Positions 11,523-20,934 of a DNA stretch of 64,000 bases are shown one piece after another; the first letter of the stretch is position 1, and each line of letters opens with the position of its first letter. The translations under genes and the position numbers were made by a program. The DNA comes from Polytrichum commune (Eukaryota > Streptophyta > Polytrichopsida > Polytrichales > Polytrichaceae): contig OX485806.1 of NCBI GenBank assembly GCA_950295325.1, positions 41,912,001 through 41,976,000 of the forward strand. The letters are read 5' to 3'. The notes beneath the pieces were generated by a model. It did no database searches. It saw only the letters and a program-made list of their open reading frames with translations, and was not told the origin of the DNA.

Positions 11523-11968
11523 CTCCTGGTCTATTGTCTTGTTGCCGTGGTCGTGTCCCCCCTAGCTAGGAGGAACTGCCCCCACCCCGTCCATCCGCTC
11601 TCGCATCCCTTCAGCCCCCCCCCCCGACGATCACTAACGTCGCCCGTCCCACGATTTTACTCGAACTTGGAGGCGTGCACACAATTTTGTAGATGTTGAA
11701 TTAGGATAGTTTGAACGGATCGTTCAACGCGGCTTCGCACCCCTAGGCATTTTGTACATAGAGCATTGCAAACAATAAAATTATTATTTTGTGCCCTTAT
11801 GTTTGTTTTCGTGTTCAAATGTATATTTTTTCCTCTTGCCCCCTCTTGCATTTGTATGGCCGCCTATGCATAGTGGTTCTTGTATTTTTCACAGAAAATA
11901 TTGTATTCACTTTAAGTGGACATAGCATGACATAGTCTTCCCCCGCCTTATGTCGCTCGTCTCCACAG

Positions 11969-12781
11969 GGATCGGAGCATAGCGTCGCGGCTCCCCGCCG
12001 GGCCTCTCCAAGAAGCGAGGAAGGTAGCGCGATGGTCCCCCCCATTTTACCCGTTCCACCTTTGCCGCCTAAGACCCGGTTCCTGGTGTTAGACCTCAAC
12101 GGGGTCCTCGTCCAATGCGTTCATTGCCCGAGGACCCCCACGGTGGCCTTTTGCAAACCCGAGGACGCGAATTACGACGGGCCGCCCACGTTCATAAAGA
12201 GCAAGCTAGTTCACCTCCGCCCGTGGCTTCGGACCTTCCTCCAGATCGCCCAACAACGATGGTGGGTGGTCGTGTGGAGCTCCATGAAGGCCGAGAACAC
12301 CAATGCAGTCGTGGAGTTCATCTTCAAGGGCATCGAGCCCCCCTGCATGGTCCTAGCACAGGAAGCCTGTAGAATATTGTACACACCGGACGGCAAAGTC
12401 GTCAAAAAACCAAACAACCCCGCTTCCCCCCAATACCTCAAGGTCTTGAAGCCCATTTTTTGGGACCAGCGTCCGTCATTGATAGGTGTCCCCTACGACG
12501 TCCGTCCCACCCGGGAGAACACGCTCATGGTGGACGACAGCGCCGCAAAGAACATGTTGAACCCGACGGCGAACTTAATAGTTTGCCCTACGTGGACGGT
12601 CGAGAAGGTCCGGGACCGATTTTTGTTAGACCTTAGTAAATACCTCCAGGCGCTCAGGGGAAGCGGACTACCTGTAAACAATTTTGTTAGGAATAATCCG
12701 ATAGGCGAGAGATACTTCGATCCACGAGACCATTTGTACAGAGAGTTGTTCTCTCACGCGAAATTTAACAAGCTCATTTGA
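11969..12781 (+). CDS. FCP1-homology HAD-like protein
   Basis: The frame opens at a 3' splice site (ctccacag, ending 11968) and runs to TGA at 12779-12781; an internal ATG is at 12032. HAD superfamily motifs are in order: motif I FLVLDLNGVLV (residues about 15-25 after that ATG), motif II VVVWSSM, a lysine-bearing VLKPIFW, and motif III NTLMVDDSAAKN. This is the arrangement of FCP1/SCP-type CTD phosphatases and TIM50-like proteins. The acid/base aspartate of the usual DxDx signature is Asn here (DLN), so full phosphatase activity is uncertain; DLNG variants are known to me from plant FCP1-domain proteins. The exon joins in phase 0 to the preceding exon, which ends at 11479, so it could be the C-terminal domain of the locus-1 protein rather than an independent gene. 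No internal damage is visible, in contrast to its neighbours. Confidence 0.75.
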   Translation, partial: GSEHSVAAPRRASPRSEEGSAMVPPILPVPPLPPKTRFLVLDLNGVLVQCVHCPRTPTVAFCKPEDANYDGPPTFIKSKLVHLRPWLRTFLQIAQQRWWVVVWSSMKAENTNAVVEFIFKGIEPPCMVLAQEACRILYTPDGKVVKKPNNPASPQYLKVLKPIFWDQRPSLIGVPYDVRPTRENTLMVDDSAAKNMLNPTANLIVCPTWTVEKVRDRFLLDLSKYLQALRGSGLPVNNFVRNNPIGERYFDPRDHLYRELFSHAKFNKLI

Positions 12782-12785
12782 GGCA

Positions 12786-12788
<3 letters not shown>

Positions 12789-12822
<34 letters not shown>
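12789..12822. repeat. (GT)n microsatellite
   Basis: About sixteen GT units lie immediately 3' of the FCP1-domain stop codon. Confidence 0.95.
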
Positions 12823-12824
<2 letters not shown>

Positions 12825-12930
12825 CGCCCGCCCACTTTGTGTAATATATGCTTCATATGTATCTTGATTTTCACGCGCTCTAGCAAACCCTCTTCCTTTG
12901 GGTTTTGTTTCGTTTCCTTTTTTGCGCCAG

Positions 12931-13737
12931 CGTTTGGAGCCCTCGATTGACATCGTCAGCGAGTCAGAGTTGGGGAGCTTCTTCTACGAGACCGTTTACG
13001 ACGCCGCGTCAACCATTGACTACTCCAAGGAGCCTATTGACGCCGGCGTCGTCGATAGCCCCCCACCCAAGCAAATCTTACGGCGATCTCCGTCCCCGTC
13101 GCCGCTCAAGGGCATAAATCGCAAATGCGTCCGGACATCCCCCTCTCGGCCCGGCGGAAGTATTACACCTCAACGGCGGCTGCGGATGGACGCACGGCCA
13201 ACGAAGAGTGGAACCCTTCCTATTCCTTTGCGGGACGCCTTGCCCCTCCTTGCCAACTCCGATGGGAACGCCCCCGGTGACAAGGTGAACCCCCCCCCCC
13301 TCTCTAAAACATGGTTAACCGCGCATTACAATCATTTTGCACTTAAAAAATGATCGTGTGACACGTTTGGGTCTTCCTCCCTAAACTAACACATGTGGTC
13401 TTGCAATGACGCGTTGCAGGTTGCTCCCACCCGTAAACCTATGCGGTCTAGTGCGTCCATCGAGTTCGAGCGTATGTACGCCATGACCAGAAATGCGAGA
13501 CAATCCACTTCATCGTATTCGAATTCTTCGACGTATATTTCGGGCGGCCGACGGACTCCAAAATGTCTTATGGATGGCGGTCACCCCAAGAATGGCTATA
13601 GTCGCGGGGCGGAGATTTTCAGGAATGTTGAAGCAATGCGAGCAAAAGAAGCCGCAGCAAAAGAAAAAGAGGCAAAAGAAAAAGAGGCAAAAGATAAAAA
13701 AGCAAAAGAAAAAGAGGCAATCTCCGAGGCTAGATAG
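12931..13737 (+). CDS. Unrecognised basic/low-complexity protein, two exons
   Basis: Exon 12931-13284 follows a splice acceptor (ttttttgcgccag) and ends at AAG/GTGAAC. Exon 13420-13737 follows gcgttgcag and ends at TAG. Both are phase 0 and open throughout. The first encodes an acidic start (IDIVSESELGSFFYETVYD) then a Ser/Pro/Arg-rich stretch. The second ends in a Lys/Glu/Ala run (AKEKEAKEKEAK-like) expected to form a charged helix. It has no known domain. It may be a separate small gene starting at the ATG at 12898, or 3' exons of an alternative transcript of the locus above; the FCP1 exon has its own stop, so the first reading is slightly favoured. The intron 13285-13419 contains a decayed palindrome A (13362-13385). 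Confidence 0.4.
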
Positions 13738-13875
13738 GCCATAGTAGGCGTAGGGTTTTGGGCCATAGGCAACATCATTTTGGGTCGCACTATCCAATGT
13801 ATGTGTGGTGTTAGCATGCTATGCATTTTACATGCCATACTTTGTATGTTTTTTTTGCAATAATATAAGTGTCAC

Positions 13876-14145
13876 ATGATTTCCCCTTCAATATGGTCCA
13901 AGGTTTGGATTGCCCTAATTAAACCATCACAAATATGAGTTTGGAATATTTTGTATGTTATATTATATTGGTTCACATAGTTCCCCTTCAATATGGTCTA
14001 AGGGTTTGGAGTGCCCTACCTAAAACATATTCATACAAGATCTCATATTTTGTGTGCGATAATATGAATGTTTTAAGATTTCCCCTTCAATTTGGCCTAA
14101 GGTTTGGATTGCGCATCCTAAACAATCCCAAATATGAGTTATTAA
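13876..14145. repeat. Three ~100-bp imperfect tandem repeats
   Basis: Units begin with ttccccttcaatatgg at 13881, 13981 and 14080. Each carries a GGTTTGGATTGCCCTAA-like stretch that looks like a decayed family A palindrome (GGTTTGGGTCG...). Confidence 0.7.
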
Positions 14146-14379
14146 TGGGGTTTTTGTTCTAAATACCCGACACAAAGTGTTCGCATCTTACAACTTTCTC
14201 CAATATGTGTTCCATTTATCCTTGTTCTTATTTATGTGAATGTCTCAAAATGCCCAAAAAGTCTCAATTTAACGAATATAGTGTTCCCATTATCTTACTT
14301 AACAACTCTTGCCTATTATTCGCTAATGCCTTTGTTAGAATATCTGCTACCATATATTGCATTGGACAATATTCTAGCT

Positions 14380-17097
14380 CTATAATTTGTTTTCAACTTT
14401 TTCTCTAATAAAATGATGTTGCACATCTATATGTTTCGACCTATCATGGTTGGTGGGGTTTTTGGCGAGTGCCATAAAACCTTGGTTGTCGCACATGATG
14501 GTCGTGGCCTCCTCTTGTACACAACCTATGTCGTCCATTAGTTGCCTAAGCCAAATGGCCTCCCTCGTGCATCCGTTCATAGCCATATACTCCACCTCCA
14601 TTGTAGATTATGCCACCGTTTGTTGCCATTTGCTATTCCACAAAATGACTCCCTCTCCAACAAAGAAAACAAATCTGGATGTAGACCTACGGTTCTCCAC
14701 GTTGCCCGTCCAATCCGCATCTGAATAACCTTTAAGGTTTATGTATTGGCCTCCAATTAGCAACCTCATATCAATGATGCCTTTTAAGTATCGCATCATT
14801 TGTTTGACCGCCATCCAATGCATCAGACCCGGTTCGACATAAATCGACTTACCACGCTTACCACAAATACGAGGTCCGGTTTTGTAGCCATCATTGCATA
14901 CATCAACGACCCCACCGCTTCTTGATACGGAATGTCTTTCATTTTGTGTGATTGCTCCACGTATTCCTCCTCCGAAAGCTTCGCCAATGAGGTCTTGGTG
15001 TCGAGCGGGGTTGCGATGGGCTTGCAATCACCTATGCTGATTCGCTCCAAAATAGTTTCGATGTAGCTTTGTTGATGCATGGTAATGGTGCGTGTCTTCC
15101 TATTCCACTCGAAATGAACTCCGAGGAAGAAATACAACTCGCCGAGGTCGCTCATCTTGAATTCGCGCTCAAGGCTAGACTTCAACTCGTTGATGGTGTC
15201 CACGTTGCTTGCCAAGATGATGAGGTCATCTACATATATGATTACAATCACAATGTAGCCGCAAGTTTGTAGAATACACAACAAGTGGTCCGCATGGCTC
15301 CTCGTAAAACCTCTATTCACAAAAAAATGTGAATCCACTCGTACCATGCTCGTCCAGATTGTTGCAATCCGTAGAGTGATTTCTTCAAGTTGCATACAAG
15401 ATGCTCACGGCCCTTTTGTACAAACCCTTCCAGTTTCTTCATGTAGATGACCACGTCCAATTCGCCATTCGATAATGCGGTTTTGACATCCATTTGATGC
15501 ATTTCCAACCCCATGGCGGCCCCGATTGCGAGGATGACTCGCATGGTGTTGAATTTGGCCACGGGTGCAAATGATTTGCCAAAATCCACACCTTTCACTT
15601 GCGAGCATCCCTTGGCCACCAACCTTGCTTTGAAACGCACCACCACGATGTTGGCATCCTTCTTCGTACAAAACACCCATTTACACTTTACGGCCTTGCG
15701 GCCCTTGGGTAATGGAGTCAACTCCCACATGGCATTGGCTATAAGAGATTTGTATTGCTCTTGCATAGCCAACTCCCACTTGCTCGGATCACTTGATGCA
15801 ATTGCCTCTCTCAAGTTTCTAGGTTCACCAATGATTCTCATGTTTGCATGTTTTTTGTCTTGGGTTGCGGAATGTGGTTCTTCCACCATTCCCCAAGCGA
15901 TTTGCAAGGCCTATCCGGGTACCTAGAATTGCCCATGGTTTCATTGCCATATTGCGGTGGTGGGGGTGGTTTGGTTGCGGGTTTCTTACCGTGGTTAAGT
16001 TTCGTTTCCTCCCCGCTACGAGTGGATTTGCGGCCGGTACGTCGGCCTCCGCATCCTCCTCCATGTTGGGCTCCTCGTCTTGCTCCGAAATGTTGCCGCA
16101 CGCGTGCGAGTCTTCCACGTCCGATTTGGGGGATATGTCCACCTTGACCGCAGGTGCTTCGTCAACTCTCCCACTTGGACAATCCTCCAAATGCGTTTTG
16201 TCTTCAAAAAACACCACGTCCAGACTTTTGATGATTTTCTTTGTCTCCAAGCAAATGAGGCGATACGCCTTCATGCCCTTGCAATATCCAAGAAACAAAC
16301 ACTTGATGCCCTTTGCATCCAACTTTGTTTGACTTTGATTTGGCACCTTTGCATAAGCCACACAACTGAACACCCACATGTGCGAGACGTGCGGCATCCT
16401 CCCGCTTCATGCCTCCTCAGGTGTCATTCCTTCGACGGCCTTGGTTGGACACCGGTTGCACATGTGCACCGCGTTGCACACCGCCTCTGCCAAAAATTCA
16501 TGGCAGAGGTGTTAGGCATGAATCTTGGGCCGCACCATCTCCACGATGGTTCGGTGGGCTCGCTCCACCACGCCGTTTTGTTGCGGCGTGTAAGGTGACG
16601 AGGTTTGCCGTGCAATGCCATGTTTGCTCAAAAAATTGTCAAACGTTTTTGACACATATTCCCCGCCGTTGTCTGTCCTAAGAACCTTCACTGTGTGCTC
16701 TGATTGCCTCTCCACCAAGGTTTTCCATTCTTTGAACCTTGCCAACACCTCGCTTTTGGACTTAGCCATGTACAGCCAAATCTTGCGTGAAAAATCATCA
16801 ATGAAGGTGAGAAAATACCTTGCGCCTTCTATGGACTGCGTTTTCATCGGCTTGCATACGTCGGAATGCACGAGCTCCAAGATCTTGGTGGCGCGGGTAT
16901 CTCCATCCATGGGGAATGGTCGCCTCGCTTGTTTGCCCTCCACACATCCTTCCCATGCGAAGGAATGCACATCGCCTTGCGCCGCTCCCACGTCCATCCC
17001 GCTCACCATATTTTGAAGCATTTTCATGCTATTCGCATTGAGATGCCCCAACCTCTTGTGCCAAAGCTCCAAAGAATGCAAGGTCCCATCGGAACGC
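14380..17097 (-). pseudogene. Ty1/copia retrotransposon polyprotein remnant
   Basis: Read on the minus strand in element order. The GAG-pre-integrase motif (LWHKRLGHLN) is near 17070. The integrase core follows (HSDVC near 16895, DNGGEY near 16660, PQQNGVVER near 16570). After frameshifts comes reverse transcriptase (WELTPLP, KCKWVF, ARLVAKG at 15600-15730; YVDDLIILA near 15225; TPLDTK near 15000). RNase H follows (EVEYMA near 14595, CDNQG near 14480, KHIDVQHHF near 14420). The order integrase before reverse transcriptase is diagnostic of copia. Reading frames break at about 16512, 16397, 15825, 15317 and 14608, so no functional polyprotein remains. No LTR pair was found. The 5' end is fused directly to gypsy sequence at about 17097. 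Confidence 0.85.
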
Positions 17098-17970
17098 ACC
17101 ATCAACAAGATGGCATCATACCCTTCTAACTCCGGCAAACTTGTGATCAAGTCCATGCACATACTATGCCATGGCCCCGGCGGGATAGGCAACGGCTGCA
17201 AGAGGCCGCCTTGCTTTTGGTAAGAGGCTCGGTTCACTCGGCACTTCATCCAAGCCTTCACAAAGTGGGCTATCTCTTCCTTTCTGCACCGCCAATGGTT
17301 ACTCCTTGATACCATTCTATAGTGGCTTCTTCTTTCACCTCTATGGCTGGCAATGGGAGTATCATATTTTTTCTTTAAACCCGATAGCTTCAATTTCCCT
17401 TGTGGCACATACTCCCTACTTTGCTTATACTTGAACAATCTGTCCACCAACTTAACCTCTTCGAGCACCTTGCTCTTGCAAAGCTCACCTAGAAGCTTTT
17501 GGCGGTAATTTTTTGAGCAACACATTGGTGAATACATCCTTGTACCTCACCAACATTCCACAAATGTGGTTTGGGGGAGGCCCATCTTTCCCATGAGTTC
17601 CTTGGAATTGCTCCAATTGAATGACGACCATTATTTATTTATTTTCCTTTATTTATCTGGTCCATTAAGGCCAAATTCAAATTGGTTCCTCCTACTATAG
17701 GAGTCCTTATCAATTTGAAGTTCAATTCTTTGCCATCATGACACATCACAAATGCAACGCAAGCGCATCGACTTACGCCTCACATCTACCATGTGAGTCT
17801 CAAAAAAGATGATCTTTACAATGACATTAACATCATTTATTTCCCATAGTGTGAAATCTTGACAAAAAACCAATGTCCCACATTAAAAGGTTATATGCAT
17901 CGCCACCTCCTTTGCGTTATGTGGTTTGCCCTTTACAAACCGCACCTTCATGGGCTTGCTCGGACGACAC
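17098..17970 (-). pseudogene. Ty3/gypsy fragment (integrase N-terminus and protease region)
   Basis: On the minus strand, 17098-17510 encodes the integrase zinc-binding and early core region (VNRASYQKQGGLLQPLPIP, then MDLITSLPE). This is near-identical to the gypsy copy at 44700-45110. Sequence 17505-17970 matches 46375-46860 of that copy (region around the protease). The roughly 1.25 kb between these blocks, where reverse transcriptase and RNase H should be, is missing, so this is an internally deleted derivative. It is joined in frame to copia sequence at 17097. Confidence 0.75.
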
Positions 17971-18250
17971 TCCTATGTGAGCGGTGAGCGGAGAGGAAGT
18001 AAAAAGAACAAACTTGTGAGATTAAATTTAGCAATATTTTTAAATAGAGTCAAATATACCTAGAATCTTTTTAAATCTTCCAAAAATAGTAAAAATGTTT
18101 GACATATTTCCGTGGAATGTATAGGTCCAAAAATAAATTAAAACGACCTGAATTTGAAATGGTCTCATTAAATTTGGAAACCAGGAAGTGCTAAAATGAT
18201 ATAAAATTTATGATAAAATAGATAAGTATATGATTAAAACCAAGGGTGAT
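17962..18250 (+). repeat. AGCGG-headed dispersed repeat, copy 1
   Basis: It begins with ggacgacactcctatgtgagcggtgagcgg and continues into about 230 bp of AT-rich sequence (tatttccgtgga, ataggtccaaaaataaatta) clearly homologous to 19701-20000. No coding region is visible. The type of element is unknown. Confidence 0.65.
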
Positions 18251-18496
18251 CCCAAAAAATGTTTAAATGAATATGATTTTATCGAGATTGGTATATTGAA
18301 GAATGAGTCAATCAAAATACAAAGGGCGACCAACTTGCTTTGTTTTTATTCCATCACTTTTGTGTTTGTCCTATGTGTGAGTCAACTCTAGAGCTTGGAC
18401 TTCAACAATTATTGTTTGTGCTCGAAGAGATTATCTTCAGCTAAATATATATGAGGACATAAGTTAGACTCGTATCCAATACAGATGTAGAGACAT

Positions 18497-19015
18497 ATGC
18501 ACACAATGGGAGAGGAGAGAGACATGTTCGCTCGCCTAGAATGGGAGAAGGAGATTAGAACTCTAGGAGATCCTCATGTTCCCTTTAATCCATTGCCGGA
18601 ACATGACATAGGTGCTGGAAATCAATATAGTGATGACTACGCGCTGACTTCATTTTTACAGTCCACACAAGCATGGAGGTGGGGGATGCAGGAGGAGCAG
18701 AAAAAATACGCAAAAAATGAAAAGAGGCGAGCGGATGTGCTTGAAAAGGACGCCACAAGGTGCATGAATAGTGAGGCAGATGATGCAACTGAGTTGAATG
18801 AAGAGAAGTCGAACGACAGGGAGGTCAAGGTGGTAGGCAAATCTTCGAGGCCTTTGTCTTTTCGTGAGAAAATGAAAGGATTATCTCCGCATCATCGTCC
18901 TTTGAAGGATCAAATGAGGGATAAAACGGTTTTGTACGTTGATTTGCTTCGACCAGGTCCACCTCCATCAAGAAGGGACGATGAAACATCTAGGAGGTTG
19001 GCAACACGGAAGTAG
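18497..19015 (+). CDS. Unrecognised 172-aa protein
   Basis: A single uninterrupted frame starts with ATG (a second ATG is three codons in) and ends TAG. It is acidic/basic mixed, Glu- and Lys-rich in the middle (residues 65-115, likely helical), with a C-terminal VLYVDLLRPGPPPSRRD. No domain is recognised. It lies between two AGCGG-headed repeats (17.96 and 19.70 kb) and on the opposite strand to the MULE-like copies, so it may be a passenger of a mobile element. Confidence 0.35.
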   Translation: MHTMGEERDMFARLEWEKEIRTLGDPHVPFNPLPEHDIGAGNQYSDDYALTSFLQSTQAWRWGMQEEQKKYAKNEKRRADVLEKDATRCMNSEADDATELNEEKSNDREVKVVGKSSRPLSFREKMKGLSPHHRPLKDQMRDKTVLYVDLLRPGPPPSRRDDETSRRLATRK

Positions 19016-19243
19016 ATTTGATAGACATAGGAAACACCTCAAATTGAACATGAAATGTTCAACCGGGAGAGAGACACATGGCACAAATGAATATTGTAAT
19101 ACAACATTTTGAAGGGAATAAAAAAAATCCATGATATTTTATTTATTATAGCAAACAATTATGAGTTCACATGAGGTCCAGAAATGATCACATCCATTAG
19201 GACAAAATGTAGTGCTAGGATGAGAGAAATTCTAGGAAGTAGA

Positions 19244-19720
19244 TTATATCAAGAGGCCCCCTTCGATGATGAGTTTGACCTCATTGAAGCTAAATATAGG
19301 GGCGTGAATGAACAAGTCAACTTCGGGGTCTACATTAGAGACCTTGACAAATATGAAGTAGAGGTGCTTACAATGCAGGAACGAATTTTGTTTGCAGCCA
19401 AACTTTGATATCATATCCTTGAAGGCCGGGCAATTACACTCAGGCAGGAAACTTAGTGTGAGTTGGTAAATTGATTGTGTAGGTGCAGGTTTGGACTGCA
19501 ACGTGATAACGCAACCAAATCCAGGGCGTGGAATCATGGTGACCTTCAATATGGTCCCGTCCATAGCTCGTGCAGATGCCACCATTTGCATTTGTTTTGT
19601 TGATGGTGCGGTGGCAGATCGTCTCGTAGTCTTGGACTGCCTGGAAGAATGATAAGAGTCTGGGTTGGCTGGAACGTCCACTCCGGAGGGGTCAAAGGGA
19701 GGACGACACTTGTATGTGAG
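19244..19720 (-). pseudogene. MULE-like transposase fragment (SWIM finger end), copy M1
   Basis: The minus strand encodes only the C-terminal part of the family described at 35450-39217: a Ser/Thr/Lys linker, a PGFGCVITLQS strand, and a SWIM-type zinc finger (CNCPAF, then CKHLYFIF), ending with FSFNEVKLIIEGGLL. Everything upstream is absent. The coding similarity stops at an AGCGG-rich repeat at about 19710-19760. SWIM fingers (CxCxnCxH) are DNA- or protein-binding modules common at the C-terminus of MULE transposases. Confidence 0.7.
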
Positions 19721-20000
19721 CGGTGAGTAGAGAGCGGAGAGCGGAGAGCAGAGATGTGGAGAGCGGAGAGCGGAAATGATGTAAAAATAGTAAAAATACC
19801 ATACTAAATTTAGATACGATGTGAATATTCTAGAATCTTCCAAAAATACTGAAATTTTATGACCTATTTCCGTGGAAAATATAGGTCCAAAAATAAATTA
19901 AAAGGCCCTAAATTTGAAATGGTCTCATTAAATTTGGATACGGGAAAGGGTTAGAATGATATAAATATTGTGATATAATTGGTGAGTAAATAGTAAAATG
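19701..20000 (+). repeat. AGCGG-headed dispersed repeat, copy 2
   Basis: It carries ggacgacacttgtatgtgagcggtgag, then an expanded run of gagagcgg units to about 19780. AT-rich sequence homologous to 18010-18240 follows, including tatttccgtgga and ataggtccaaaaataaatta. The repeat abuts the truncated MULE fragment M1. Confidence 0.7.
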
Positions 20001-20930
20001 CTTATAGAATATAAAAAGCAATTGAGAAGGTTCTACGTACACATTTGTAGTAACTTATTCTCTGTATCCGCCTATAGAGTATTCTTGCTTTTACCACTAG
20101 CTCATTGTAGGATAACACCAGTCAATGAAGCCAACTGGATTCGAACCTGAGTTGGTCCAGACCTTAATACAGTCTCTTACAGACAACTCGCATCCACAGG
20201 CGGATGTGCAAAAACCTAGTGACTATCTATATATTAACTAATCCTAATAACTAACTTCTTTGATTTTGTAGACCGTGGGCCTTAGCTCGAACCGCGAGCG
20301 GTTTGAGTGGCTCACAACATATATTGAACTGCTACCAAGATTTAGATGCTCAATCTGACCAGGGTGGAGACAAACTGATAATCTTATATTATTGAGTGCA
20401 AATCTTATATGACTTATTTGTTGGTGGTTATATTTCTCTATCCACCAGCTTTGTTGGTAACGGTTTGATTTATGTGGATGATGAGGCTATTAGTGAATAG
20501 ACCTCAGTTCTTTTTTTCTCAACCAGTTAATCATATCTCCAATTTGGAGAGCCATTGTAATGGCTACTTTTATGTTTTCAAACTATGTTACTCTCATTTT
20601 TACCACTGAATTACAACTATCATCAATCTTTGCCTATGGTACATCCATACCCTAAACCCTCGCATGAAACATGCATGAGTTATGTATTTTTGCAAGAAAT
20701 TACATACAATAGTTGTGGTTGTCTCTTTACAAAATAACCTAATTCTACGTTCGGCTAATTACAACTCGATGCCATGGGAGCCTATACAGAAATTTTGACA
20801 ACACCATTTCTAAGCATTTAAATTGAAAAAGACAATATGAATCTTGTATTGCTGACTCAGTACATGTAATGACAAGGGAATTTTGAGTGGCCACCGTCCA
20901 TTGACAAGAGTCTAGGCTCTTTGTAGTTTG
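20001..20930. other. Geneless stretch with a tRNA-like B box
   Basis: No coding region was found. On the minus strand near 20138-20148 a perfect B-box-like GGTTCGAATCC sits in a short stem (CAACTCAGG..., with CCAGTTGG). No convincing A box or acceptor stem accompanies it. Two ACCCTAA-type units occur near 20650. Confidence 0.4.
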
Positions 20931-20934
20931 CCTC

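Noticed and set aside
15513-16598. Plus-strand frames overlapping the copia remnant
   Set aside because: They are antisense shadows of the integrase and reverse transcriptase coding strand.
20100-20200. tRNA gene with GGTTCGAATCC B box
   Set aside because: No matching A box or acceptor stem; at most a SINE or tRNA relic.
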